In this document: positions 1 through 9,755 of the stretch, in pieces | Layout: the number at the start of each line of letters is the position of its first letter | Position numbering within the stretch: position 1 is the stretch's first letter | Assembly (NCBI GenBank): GCA_022578965.1 | Contig: MU400993.1 | Coordinates: 1-15,483 of the forward strand | DNA from: Xylaria sp. FL1777 | Taxonomy: Eukaryota > Ascomycota > Sordariomycetes > Xylariales > Xylariaceae | DNA: 15,483 nucleotides | Reading direction: 5' to 3' | Position numbers and translations under genes: made by a program | Notes under the pieces: model-generated | The model's input: the letters and a program-made list of their open reading frames with translations, nothing else | Databases searched by the model: none | Told to the model about the DNA's origin: nothing

Positions 1-334
1 TATATAAAATAAAAATAAAATTAAAAAATAAAATAAAAAATAAATAAAATATTAATATATTATATAAAAGTTTATTTAAAATATAATATTATAAAACTAC
101 TTAAATAGCTATTTATATTTTTTAAATATTAGTTTAAAACTTTATAATTACTATATAAAGTTAAGTTTATACTTAAAAAAATAAATATTAAAAAAAAAAC
201 ATTTCTTAAGTATAGTACTAAAAAACTATATATAAATATTACTAATTTAAGTAAAGCTAGTTTGTATTTCTTAGGTTCTTGCATAGCAACTGTCGCACGG
301 TGTACACCATGGCTTGTGCTGCCTAGAAGCCACA
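1..334. repeat. AT-rich RIP-like repeat, left copy (inverted partner at right end)
   Basis: Positions 1-250 are almost pure A+T and 251-334 are of normal composition. Positions 135-334 match the reverse complement of 15284-15483 over 200 bp without a gap. I count about ten differences and all are transitions (A/G or C/T), the pattern RIP or cytosine deamination leaves between repeat copies. Homology stops inside the window at 334, where the repeat reads TGTGG on the minus strand; the same TGTGG begins the right copy at 15284. The body of the repeat therefore points outward past the window edge on both sides. A TG start is typical of a long terminal repeat, but neither copy is complete here, so the element class is open. 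The minus-strand open frame across it is mostly low-complexity A/T translation and is not called a gene. Confidence 0.9.
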
Positions 335-1040
335 CTCTTACCTCTATATGTATCATATCTAAAGCTTTTGCATAACCCGGGAGTAGCCCGGAAGTAATTA
401 ATCCCACGTCATCAATCATTTGAGGTGTGACCTGGAATAGAAAACTGTGAAACATGTCTTCCTATGTCAGCTAATGCTCGAAAACAGCAACAGGTCGAAC
501 TGGATTAATATTCTAGGGATTCTTTGTACACTACTATTACATAATATGAAGGACTGCTGCTGCAGCTCGCATAAGCAATTACATCGCCATCAATGCTCTC
601 GCTAACGTTTCCTCGATAAGTATTTATTTCCCCCAAGCAGTTAAGACGTCCCTGGTGTTGTCAGGAATCCCCTTGTCCGCCGTGCAGAGAGATACTGTTA
701 GACTGGCCCAGAGCAGCTAGGCAGTAGTTCAATTTATAGGCTTTAGTGGTGTTGTCTACTAAGTCCCGGGACTCCTCGAAGTGTAGAGTGCGTATTTAAT
801 GGATACCTGGCTTTACCGCGTTTATGTGCGATTGAGCAAGCAGAGTTATTTTCATATGTTTATTTGTATCGCACAACGCAAATGCTAGCAATACGGAGCC
901 TTGATACCTCGAAATATATTCACCACTAGACTTAAATAGGTTTACGAATGGTTAGGGGCTACTGCCTACACCGGGCCTTCCAACATAACCGCATTGCTCC
1001 TCTGCACGACGGCCACTTAACGCAATCCAAATCAATAAAT
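335..1040. other. Gene-poor stretch with one exon-like segment
   Basis: No complete gene is supported. On the minus strand, 431 down to 342 is exactly 30 open codons. It is preceded by a TTCCAG acceptor with a CTGAC branch-like motif upstream and followed by a GTAAGA donor at 341-336, which looks like a phase-0 internal exon. The same strand at about 800-540 has two adjacent open stretches of 40-50 codons split by one TGA, a length common by chance. No family is recognised. If a gene was here, its 3' part lies in or beyond the repeat that starts at 334. Confidence 0.3.
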
Positions 1041-1041
1041 A

Positions 1042-1112
1042 CAAAGAAACAAGAGGGAGCAGCGGGGGAGTGAAAGAGAGGGGGGTGGAAGGGAAGAAAG
1101 AAAAAGGAAAAT
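1042..1112. repeat. Polypurine low-complexity tract
   Basis: About 70 bp on the plus strand are nearly all A and G with only a few pyrimidines, including runs of five and six or more G. Such tracts are common in fungal promoters and intergenic DNA. No gene starts close downstream, so no role is assigned. Confidence 0.7.
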
Positions 1113-2050
1113 CCGAGAGCATCACACTATGCTACTTGGCAAGTTAGCAGGGTCCGCTCGTTTCCTTAACTTACTAAAGAATGGTAAGATTTGAGATAGA
1201 ATCTTATGCAGGTCAAAGTTTCATAGAATGTGAGCTATCATAAAACTGATGGCCGCCTCCTCCATTCACCGTGGAGATTCTCCAGTAGCCCTAGTCTTCG
1301 CGCCTGATATCTTTGGCGGGCATTTTTGCAGGCCGTTGGGGAATGAGCTGCTACCAGTACGAAGTATGCCAAATCTCCAGTTTTTGCAGCCAACTCCCCA
1401 GGATGGCTGGGTCAGTCACGACTCACGGGCACAGAGAAATTGTCAAACAGGCATCGATGGAGGTCGATCTCCATGTCACCTCACATCGAGTTCCATCGTG
1501 GGATAGGGACGCGGCCCTACGCCCAATCGCTCCATTCCTCGAGAGTGTAGTTCGGCCCAGGCTCACCTATAACGGCATGGAACGGCAGACCAAGAGAGTG
1601 GGCTCTTATGACTCGCCCGGGGCAAGGAGTGGTTCTCCCGGGGCCCGACCGTACAACGGAGTTATTCGTATTCTGATGGAGGGGGGTGGTGCGGGCGCGA
1701 GTACGACGCACTCAGGCCACGCACTCAGGGGTCTCAGGTCGCATGGATCACCCAACCAGCCCTCTAGAGCCCTCTAGAGCCCTATAGGGGCGGTGATCAG
1801 AGCATCGATAAATGTGTATCAGCCGCTTGAGCTCGGCATCAATCAGCCATGAGTGGAGCTGGCAGGAGAAACGGCGAGACGTCTGCTGGGGGGTATGCAA
1901 AGAACATGTTAGGGGGGTGTATCACGACATTGCGTCTGATAGGGCCTAGATTGTGCGGGCTATAGTGCGTGAATGCCGGAGAATGTTGGTCGAAAAGAGG
2001 TGGCGGCCAACGAAGCTTATCTGCCTGCCAGTACAGACGCACGTAGAAGC
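1113..2050. other. Intergenic, no supported gene
   Basis: Several overlapping open frames occur on both strands here, but none has splice structure, a recognisable domain or consistent protein character. A 10-bp direct repeat CCCTCTAGAG occurs twice in tandem at 1760-1779, followed by a diverged third copy. Nothing else stands out. Confidence 0.5.
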
Positions 2051-2053
2051 ACC

Positions 2054-2192
2054 AGCAACCACACCAAGAACCATAACCAAGGGCCACAACCAAGGACCAC
2101 AACCGAGAACCACAACCGAGAGCCATACCAGTAGCCATACCAGTAGCCATACCAGTAGCCATACCAGTAGCCATACCAGTAGTAGCCACACC
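2054..2192. repeat. 12/13-bp tandem repeat (minisatellite)
   Basis: Five exact copies of the 12-mer AGCCATACCAGT lie at 2121-2180, followed by a partial copy to about 2192. They are preceded at 2054-2118 by five degenerate 13-bp units of related sequence (AGxACCACAACCx type). The array thus has an older diverged half and a young homogeneous half. Because 12 is a multiple of three, every frame across it stays open and gives repetitive peptides, which explains the long open frames on both strands. I do not call a protein here. Confidence 0.9.
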
Positions 2193-2415
2193 AATCAAGG
2201 TGTGACGGCCACTCCATGGGCCGTTGGACCACTGCCCCTCTGCGGCATTCCTCGTGCGATGCTCGTCCCCGAAGCTGCCAGGTCCATGGTTTACACCTGG
2301 ATATACAGCACACCGGAGCGTCTTGTATATCATAATACCTATATGGATGGCTAGATCCCACCTACGCAGTGAGCAGGCAGATATATATATGTACGGGCCT
2401 ACGGGCCTTGGCGGC

Positions 2416-2547
2416 TCGGCCAATGAGGTATAACGGAGCTAGCTCCGTGAGTGCTCGCCAATGAGAAGGCCAGAATTGGGCCGGCTTCTGCCCCGAACGG
2501 GATGCTGGGCTCAGATTGGCTGGAAACCCCGGCCAGCCTTGACGTCA
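2416..2547. promoter_or_regulatory. Motif cluster: four CCAAT boxes, CGG-N8-CCG palindrome, CRE
   Basis: Within about 130 bp there are CCAAT boxes on the plus strand at 2420-2424 and 2458-2462, and on the minus strand at 2475-2479 and 2515-2519. A perfect 16-bp palindrome ACGGAGCTAGCTCCGT sits at 2433-2448, and a perfect CRE TGACGTCA at 2540-2547. CCAAT is the site of the fungal HAP/CBC complex. Inverted CGG triplets with a fixed spacer are the typical site of Zn2Cys6 dimers. TGACGTCA is the site of ATF/CREB bZIP dimers. The cluster ends about 600 bp before the bZIP start codon, so it is a plausible promoter for that gene with a long leader. Function is inferred from motifs only. Confidence 0.5.
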
Positions 2548-2884
2548 CCCGAGTAAATACATATTCGTACGTAAATACGTAAATACATAGCATATGGCGA
2601 GACTGGGCACCTGCTACATGCATTGCAGGGGTGTGTAGTACTGTATCCCTTCGTGTGCGTCCGGCTGCACCCTCTGAGCACCAAGCGAGGCCTCCTCTTA
2701 GCATGCCGTGATGGGCCGGTTACCCATTCTGTTCCGCCTTCCTTCGATGCCTGCTACGCCCAGCGTCCGATCTCGAGAACCCTCGTAGTCGCCCGGTCCA
2801 TGCGGCAGATACTGCCCGGCCTCCTCTTGTTATCCACGCGCTTTATGCGCTTGCCACCGCCATCGTTGCCCTCAGGTCTCGAGG

Positions 2885-2920
2885 TGTTTTTTGGGGGGTT
2901 TTTGGGGGGGGTTTTTTTGG
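2885..2920 (+). other. G-run / T-run tract
   Basis: On the plus strand two long G runs (six at 2893-2898, eight at 2904-2911) alternate with T runs, ending in GG. It lies about 230 bp before the bZIP start codon, possibly within its leader. It could form a G-quadruplex between strands or with neighbouring runs, and homopolymers of this kind are also prone to length error in assemblies. Confidence 0.6.
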
Positions 2921-3150
2921 TCCATGTGATTGTTGCCTCTGCTCTTGAGTCTACGCCCGGGGTCTGAGAGCGAGGGAGCACTTTTGTCCCCCGTGTCGGC
3001 TTGTAAAAAGCACGCCTCCCTATGCCGACCCCATCGTCGGGTCCGATGGTCTGATATTGGCCTCCCTGTATTTCTGGAAGAGCGAGTCAAGGTCTCGGCC
3101 TGTCGCAAGAGACTTCTTCGACAGACAGTCCACCACCTGCGAGACCCGAA

Positions 3151-3998
3151 ATGCAAGTCCTGGAAAATCAGAGCCGTGCCGTTAGACAGCATGGTGTCGC
3201 CTCCTTCCCTCTTCATGGGACCGGAGATCTTTCCTTCTACGACGTCAACGTTCCGGGTTATAATCTCTGGAGCGCCCCAGATCGTGTTTGCCATCCGGGT
3301 AACTTTGTAACCAGCCCCCACTGCATCGATCACTTTGTTTACCCTGAAGAAGTATGTATTCCGTTGCTTTATGTTGTCGTCTTCATCTCAACTTGCTCTC
3401 TCTACTAATCCAACAGAAGCGGCAGCATCCGGCCCCGGTAGCCAGGACAAGCGGTAACGACCGCCACCAGGTTCCAAATTTCCAGGTCCCGTTCGTCGAG
3501 TGGCCATCTGATTTCGGTCCCGATGCAGCGTGTGACAAGTACAATAATCCTATTGCTCCCTCAAATGCGACTCTATACCCCCCGATTCCACAGAACAGCG
3601 TGGCCACCCTGCCGGAGAGCTTGGAACCCCCCAAAGACATAGAATGGAACAACGGGTCGTTATCACCCGTGTCAACTGTGAATCCCAGAGGAGGTCCGAC
3701 GACCCAGAAGAAGCGTAATAGGAATAGACTGGCCGCTGCGAAATGCAGGAGAAAGGCCAAGCGGGGGGTGGATGAGCTCCAACAAAGAGAAAGGGATCTT
3801 CTCAGAGAGAATAAGATGTTGAACGCCCAGGCTTGCCTCTTGCGCGAGGAAGTACTCCAGCTCAAGACTGAGATACTTCGACACAATAAGTGCGACAATG
3901 ATTATATCAGTCAGTACATCCAAAGGTCGGCTAGGCAGGTGGGAATTGTACCAGCTGAAGACAGCACTTGTGAACCCCTCAACTATATTGACTTCTAA
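3151..3998 (+). CDS. ATF/CREB-type bZIP transcription factor (two exons)
   Basis: Predicted nuclear DNA-binding regulator of 260 residues. Exons are 3151-3351 and 3417-3998. The 65-bp intron has a GTATGT donor, a TACTAAT branch site and a CAACAG acceptor, and joins the frames in phase 0. The ATG at 3151 is the first in frame after a stop at 3052. The basic region (about residues 165-185) contains the signature N-x7-R as NRLAAAKCR, with N170 and R178. It is followed by leucines at exact heptad spacing (188, 195, 202, 209, 216), giving a five-turn zipper for dimerisation. A short conserved-looking tail with a Cys and an ISQYI segment after the zipper resembles fungal Atf-type proteins. The first 160 residues are Pro/Ser/Asn-rich and probably disordered. 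The basic region predicts binding to CRE-like sites; a perfect CRE lies at 2540-2547 and a near match at 3240-3247. The exact orthologue is not assigned. An extra upstream exon cannot be excluded. Confidence 0.9.
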
Positions 3999-5181
3999 TT
4001 GCTGTGAACCTGGCCATAACTTGCTTTCACCTAGTGGTGATTAGTTGATTGTCTTTCTTCCATTTCTGCCTGGTATAATCCCCCTTTTCACCAGTGTGTT
4101 TTTCCTATATTCCAATGAGATGAAAGTCATTTTAGTTTTAATGAGCGGGCGCATGAGAATGAGAGGAATTCTAAAGTGTGTTTCAACAAAACAATATAGC
4201 TCCTCTCTGCAGGGCGAATAATAATATGATAATGACAGCAGAACGAGTCTTATACTATTAGTATAGATTTTATGCAGAACATTCCCAAGCCAAAAGCAAT
4301 TCACCAGATCACGTACCCGTTTGACAGAGAACCTCAACCCAACAGAGTTCCTACAGCTGTAAGTGCTTCAGGATCCAAGTAGTTAAATATACCAGAATAG
4401 ATTACCAATAGATGACTTAGTGGAGCACCCTATATCATCAGGAGTGCTTGCTTATAGTCAAATAATGTCTTGAAATCTAAGAGATACAACCCATTCTGCG
4501 GCCCGAATCGTGGAGAGAACTTTGGGGAGCATAGAAGGAACAGACAGAAATGGAGAGAAAACAAGAAGACAAAACCAGAGAGACAGTGAGGGAGGCACAC
4601 AGAGAGAGATGTATATACACGGAATGATGATTCCTAATGTAAGATTTCAAAACCTAAACCACCAGATAATTTGCACATGTTGAATGATATCACCCTTCCG
4701 TCTTAGATACATAATTTACATGTTCCCATGTTAACCATTGCCATGACCACACCAATCAAAATCAAAATGCCACTCACCACGGATCCATCCCATCATCCCT
4801 TGGGTATATATTAATTGTGGAGGTTGGAACCTAAAGCTCAACTAAGCAGGTTTTTTCCCACCTGGCCTTCTAATGAAGGCTTTTCGCCTTTGGGATGGGA
4901 TTTCTGGCTTGGGTTCTAGTTAACCTTTAGTCAACCAGGGCCAACCCAGCCAGCAGAATAGACAGGCAGAAGAGACGGGTAAGAATGTATGTCAAGGCTT
5001 CCAGGACACCTGGCCTGTCCAACCATTCCTAACGGCGCGCTACGAAATTCCCCAATTAACATTACCCCTCGTCGCTTTTCTGTTTTCCACCGTTCGGGGG
5101 TACAATACTGACCCAGCTTCGTCCTACGCCACTATCCACCGGCCGCCCCGAAGACCGCTTCACCGACGCGTCGCCACAACG
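3999..5181. other. Intergenic region between the bZIP and Zn2Cys6 genes
   Basis: About 1.2 kb without a supported gene, containing the 3' flank of the bZIP gene and the promoter and leader of the zinc-cluster gene. Visible features are a purine-rich stretch at about 4505-4610, a CCAAT box near 4752, a TATA-like stretch near 4805, and a 6-bp perfect hairpin GCCTTC-TAAT-GAAGGC at 4865-4880. The zinc-cluster frame stays open from 4924 to its ATG but has no in-frame ATG before 5182. Confidence 0.6.
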
Positions 5182-7797
5182 ATGCAGCGCGGGAAGTATC
5201 CGCGCATTCTCCCAGCAGCACCTGCAATACCCGCAGGACAGTCCTCCACATCCGGCAATCCCGGCGAGGCTGGAAAGGAACCGAAGAAGCGTCTATCGTC
5301 GCAGCCGCGACCAGGCGCCTGTATCGACTGCCGGACACGCAAAACAAAAGCAAGTATAATCCGCCCAGGTCAATTCCAACGCCGAAGACGTCGGGTATTA
5401 ATAATTTAAGTCCAGTGCGACGGAGTTCGGCCCGCCTGCAGCAATTGTTCGAAGCGTGGCAACTCCGTATGTGTATATCCTGAGCGACTCGTCAATGGCC
5501 AGAAGGCAATTGAGTTCCTGGAACTACTGAAATCCGTGCCTGGAGAACGCTCAAATACTCTTGTGAAACGCCTCAAGGAAAAGGGCGATCCTGCCCTCGT
5601 CTTAGCTGAATATAGGGGCACCACCATCGAGAGCGGCTCGCCTTCAAAACCAGATCATTGGGAATCCAGACATCACCAGAGCTCCCTGGAGGGCGAACTA
5701 ATGGCCAACAATTCGAATTCCTTTCCAACTCTCCCACCAATTAACCCTACGGCCCTAGCCAGAAGCAATCTTCTTCGTCCCTGGCCGTCCGATTCAGTAC
5801 CTGGTCAACTGTAAGTTTCTCGTGATTGCCCAAACCTTGGGGCTTCCATTCCCTTAGCTTGAGATTCAAGAAGAAGACGACGTCTCACACTAGCCCTCCT
5901 AATCTCGGTGATCTCAGTGATGCCGTACCCCGCCTTACTAGTCCATCAGAGTACCCCGAATCGAAAGAGCAACCTATCAAGTATTGCGACGAGAGACTTC
6001 AATACCTACAAGTCGGGTTTTGGACAGACATAAAAGTCTCAAACGACTTCGCTGCAAGGGTTATTTCCTTATATATGGTGAGTTATCTATCATAATCATA
6101 TGCTTCCTTCGCACAACCCGGTCTATATGTCCTCTGATCCTCCTCTTCGGGGCTCTTGTCGACTTTCACATTGCGACCACAAGCAGCCAATGCTGATGCT
6201 TAGTAACTCAGAAAACAGACCATCCACTCCTAGGACTATTCGATACTCGTCTTTTCATTACTGACTTAGTTACCCAACGCACCAAATACTGTTCCAGGTT
6301 CCTATTCCACGCTATCATGTACTTGGGTTGCGTGAGTAGATTTGCAAACCAACCGAGGACATCTCATCTTGCTGATACATGTTTAAGCAAATGTATAGTT
6401 CTTTTGGTGAGAATGCCATACAGTATGCAAGTGGATTTTGCCGAAATGCAGAGGCTTTATGGAAAACGGAGAAGGACTCATATCCAGCAATGGCCGGTGC
6501 GATCTTGCTCAGTATATCGTTGATGGGACACGGAAAAAACCACGATGTCTTGCACTATGTATCAGATGCCATGAAGATGGGCACACGATTAGGTCTTTTT
6601 GGTGGAGGCATACGGCACGCAGCTAGTGCTTGCCAACCGAACGTGAACGTAATTGATGATGATTTGAGTGCGCAATGTCACGCGGCGTGGGGTGTGTTTA
6701 ACTGGAACGTGTAAGTCAACTTGTGTTATAGCTTCGGAAAGACAACTTACGAGAATTTTAGGATGATTTCAATGTTCTATCGTCAACCAGGCTCGGAAAC
6801 TCCGGCTTCGGCACCGACTGTTCCCATTCCGGGAGACACACACAACGAAACGAATGATGGCAAAGCTGCTGAAACAGAAGCCGATAGAGTAGGAGAAAAG
6901 GAGGGAGGAGACGAAGAAGAGGATGATCTATCCTGGGAAATCATTGTGCGAAGAGGTTTTCCTGTATTATGTAACTTCTGGCGCCTTGTACACGAAGCTC
7001 GGTGGATCTACTACGCTGTTCAGGAAAGCCCTCCAATCTATTGCAGGGAAATTCTCGTGGAGTATGCCTACCGAGAACTCATAGCCTGGGTCGAAACAAT
7101 TCCTCCCTTTTTCTTCCGAAGAGAGCAGAGCCCGCACTATGTCGTTGTATTTCAGTACGTCTTGTCAGAGCGCAGACAGAAATTGAGGCTTATACTGACT
7201 CAACATAGTATATGGCTACACACAGCAATCCTTGATATGTGGCAGCCATTCATCTATAAGGAGAGGGAGGAAGTCCCTCAACTAAAGACGTTCTCAGCTC
7301 GAGATAGCACGGCGGATGCTGCCTATACCGCATCAGTAAACCAATTGAAGCACCTAATTGTCGAATATCGGAGCAAGCACGCGACGTCGACCTATTCGAT
7401 CCTCTGGCACAATGGACTGATCTACCTTGCAAATGCTATGCTCAGGTGTACCGACCCTGAATGGCATCTATACCTGCTTCTCTGTATATACGGATATGAA
7501 AGGCTCAACCGCACTTACCGAATGTCCGAAGTCGTCGCCCAAGGTCTGCTGTCGATGACTATGAGAGACACGGACATGAAAGGGAGCGAAGCGTACAAAA
7601 TCATGGAAGAACTCAAGGAGCGTGGGCTTATACATGTCCAGGAAGATCTCGAAGCCAAGATTCGTGCGACGTTCATGGTTGATCTCAACCTAGCCTTGAC
7701 GAATCCGGAGGCTGCCAGGGCGGAGAATATGGCGAATGAGTTTATCGACATGGTAACCTTCCAAGACCTTGTTGACCTTGATCCTATGGATATCTGA
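5182..7797 (+). CDS. Zn(II)2Cys6 fungal-specific transcription factor (six exons)
   Basis: Predicted nuclear regulator of 753 residues. Exons are 5182-5349, 5416-5810, 5858-6077, 6212-6331, 6388-6710 and 6762-7797; the frame is continuous across all joins. The zinc cluster is C47-x2-C50-x6-C57-x6-C64-x2-C67-x7-C75, a complete binuclear set split by intron 1 between K56 and C57. The central fungal transcription factor region is visible in DHPLLGLFDTRLF (from D264), the QMYSSF segment at the start of exon 5, and MKMGTRLGLFG (about 363-373). An acidic patch lies at about 454-464. The C-terminal half is well kept, with no stop or frameshift. Introns 2-5 are GT-AG, 47-134 bp, and introns 3, 4 and 5 have CTGAT or CTTAC branch-like motifs. 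Intron 1 needs a GC donor (GCAAGT). The protein resembles a large family of aspergillus-type regulators, but its target pathway is unknown. The 5' end is the least certain part. Confidence 0.88.
5350..5415 (+). other. Probable GC-AG intron 1 of the Zn2Cys6 gene
   Basis: The only join that gives a complete zinc cluster and keeps frame starts the intron with GCAAGT at 5350 and ends it with CCAG at 5415, 66 bp, with TATTAAT as a likely branch site at 5396-5402. The nearest GT (GTATAA at 5354) would put the next exon out of frame. GC-AG introns are a known minor class whose donors usually match GCAAGT closely, as here. Confidence 0.75.
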
Positions 7798-8170
7798 AGA
7801 CTAGTTAACTACCTTTTCTTCATCCCCCCTTCTTTTCTCTCGTCTGCCTTGCCGATACATGGCTATTTGGTGGCGATTCTCTGTTTTGCTTTCATTACTG
7901 TGTTTATGACATGTCATCATAGCCTTGCGGAAACCTCGTTGCCAGCTGCAGACTACATTAGATAAGACCTAAAATCTTGAGGGCAGTGATTGTGCGATTG
8001 ATAATTTACGACGTTGGCAAACGATTTTGAAACTAAGTAGAAGGACGTGCTGGGATGACAAGGCTGTTTAGCTGCGGGTTGAAGAGGGAGCCCGTAGGCT
8101 GGATCACCCATATACCCCGGCTCTGAAAATCCAACATGCAGCGCGGTTTTCATCGCCTATAATTGCACCT
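7798..8170. other. 3' flank of the Zn2Cys6 gene, no gene seen
   Basis: Ordinary-composition DNA with T- and C-rich stretches just after the stop codon, as in a fungal 3' untranslated region. A perfect 12-bp palindrome ATGACATGTCAT lies at 7906-7917. The minus-strand open frame at 7953-8153 shows no domain and is not called. Confidence 0.5.
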
Positions 8171-8490
8171 ACCGCTTAGGTATTAATTATGACGATTGAG
8201 ATATATATCTTTAACTTTGACTTTATTTCTCTCTAGTTTAATCATGGGATAAATGTAGCTTAGCTTAATTTTTAACTTAAAGAACTTTTAAAAATTATTT
8301 AGTTTATAATTATATTTATTTAAATAATGCTTTAAAATATTAATAATTATTTTATAAATAATGTTATTTTGCTTTAAAAACTTAACTTTACAATTATAAA
8401 AGCAAAATAATATAACTAACCTTTTTATATAATATATTAGCAGCTAGAGATTTTCATATAGATTTCCTTAAATATATATTAAATAGTGTA
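8171..8490. repeat. AT-rich RIP-like island
   Basis: Composition falls abruptly to mostly A+T over about 300 bp, like the terminal repeat blocks. A 12-bp inverted pair TTATTTTGCTTT (8364-8375) and its complement (8399-8410) sits inside. A short stretch around 8379-8398 is similar in word content to the terminal repeat, but low complexity prevents a claim of homology. It is probably a remnant of a mutated repeat. Confidence 0.55.
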
Positions 8491-9105
8491 TTAGTGGTTT
8501 CTGCCTCACCGCTATTCCTCTTGCTACATAAGCCAGCTTAACAAGGCTGCCATTGGACGAGGCTTTCGTGTCGAACAAGGCTTATCTTGTTCGATTAATC
8601 ATTGACAGTATGTTGCGCTCCATCGAGCGCCAATATACACACACCAGCGTGCAGTCTAATTGGCCTCGGAAACCCTCCACTCTGAAGAAGTCCACTTTTC
8701 TGTCCTCGGAAAAGGCCGCATTACTTGAGGTGCCAAGAACAATTACGATATTATGTGCGCATAGTGATGGAATTATCGTAGAGGCGGGTACGTGTAACAT
8801 GGTGGCGCGCGTGGGTTTAAGGCTATATAGCCTAGGGCAATGAAAATGCTAGAGGTACATCTATATAACCACATTAGAATTATACCTACATGTACAAACC
8901 CTAAACCCTTGAAAATACACGCTCGTTACTCACTCTGTTGCACTTATCTACATCTTTAGCTGGTCTGTGGTCCGTCTCGCTGTGGACTTCAAGTGAGATA
9001 CAATATATCGACCAAGTATCAGCACTAGCATTGGGTGAATGTGGAAATTTCTAGGATTTGGGTTGCTTCCAGCTCTAATATTCCCCTCGGCATTAAGAGC
9101 TCTAT
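8491..9105. other. Intergenic, short inverted repeats, no gene called
   Basis: An open frame at 8553-8843 begins only with TTG and shows no recognisable domain. A perfect 9-bp inverted repeat TCGAACAAG / CTTGTTCGA with a 6-bp spacer lies at 8571-8594, and a 14-bp palindrome AGGCTATATAGCCT at 8820-8833. These may be remnants of element ends or binding sites; no role is shown. Confidence 0.4.
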
Positions 9106-9290
9106 TAATGAAATCTAGACCTAGATGGAAAGCATTGTGCTTTTATTAATCTAGCTACACAGAATTCTTAGTTATTATTGCTAAATATTAAAGATTATAT
9201 TGCCTTAAGCTTAACTTTAGCAACTAAGTTAAATTAATGAAATTAAATTTAATATATTATGTAATAATTTAGTTATTTTAGAACATTCCC
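9106..9290. repeat. Second AT-rich island
   Basis: A further drop to A+T-rich sequence with an imperfect inverted repeat around 9210-9230 (TTAACTTTAG and CTAAGTTAA). It probably marks another RIP-affected remnant between the zinc-cluster gene and the degraded zone to its right. Confidence 0.5.
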
Positions 9291-9342
9291 CTTTAATCGT
9301 CCTAATGCATGACTTTGTCTCGTGAATATGTGTCTTTCAGAG

Positions 9343-9715
9343 CTATTCGCTATCACTCTCTTGAATTTCTGTTTCCTCGTAAAGCCTATGTCCAGTATAG
9401 TTTCCATCGGCATCGTGAAAAATGTATGCAATACAGTACTCGTTCTGCTTCCGCTGATCATCTGTAGCTAATGAAACTATAATATGAGGTTCTGGATCTG
9501 ACTCGCTTGTAAGAGAGGGCTCGCTGTAGTAATATTAGTCGGCAACTTCTCACCACTCTGGGAAACCTTGTTGCAGAAAGAGGGACATATATCAAGATCG
9601 TGGTGGTAAACCCAGCTAAGTCGGGTTGCTGAGTAGCAATCCTGAGATACGAATACCCTAACTGCTCATTCATGGACTCCGGCCTTGTATTGTCCTTGCA
9701 GTCAAAGCGGGACAT
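9343..9715 (-). CDS. Possible small two-exon gene of unknown function
   Basis: On the minus strand 9528-9343 is open for 61 codons and a stop. It is acidic and polar, with a segment reading NEYCIAYIFHDADGNYTG. Just upstream is a CTAAT branch-like motif followed by a CTACAG acceptor ending at 9524. An ATG at 9715 opens a first exon. Donors GTATTC (9656) or GTATCT (9650) both restore the frame, giving about 79 or 81 residues. No signal peptide, membrane segment or known domain is seen. It could be a small genuine gene or the tail of a decayed larger one. The splice model rests on motif fit and frame only. Confidence 0.35.
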
Positions 9716-9755
9716 AGCACGGTAGTGGATGGACTACCTTCCCCTCGCCTCGGAC

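Noticed and set aside
1313..1777. 154-codon plus-strand open frame
   Set aside because: No recognisable domain, other frames are also open in this GC-rich stretch, and no promoter or intron signals support it.
1839..2423. 194-codon minus-strand open frame with MATG repeats, and the overlapping frames on both strands
   Set aside because: The openness is caused by the 12-bp minisatellite, which is stop-free in all frames used. Flanking parts show no domain or splice structure.
2872..3333. 153-codon minus-strand frame opposite the bZIP first exon
   Set aside because: It is antisense to a well-supported exon and contains homopolymer-derived peptide.
6711..6731. Alternative 21-bp intron (acceptor TATAG) in the Zn2Cys6 gene that also keeps frame
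   Set aside because: Too short to be spliced; the 51-bp intron ending at 6761 has a branch-like CTTAC and a family-like junction.
8553..8843. 96-codon plus-strand frame
   Set aside because: It starts with TTG only, has no domain, and lies in a repeat-remnant area.
8896..8908. AAACCCTAAACCC, resembling a telomere-type repeat
   Set aside because: Less than two units and no array; easily a chance match, so not evidence of a telomere or a relic of one.
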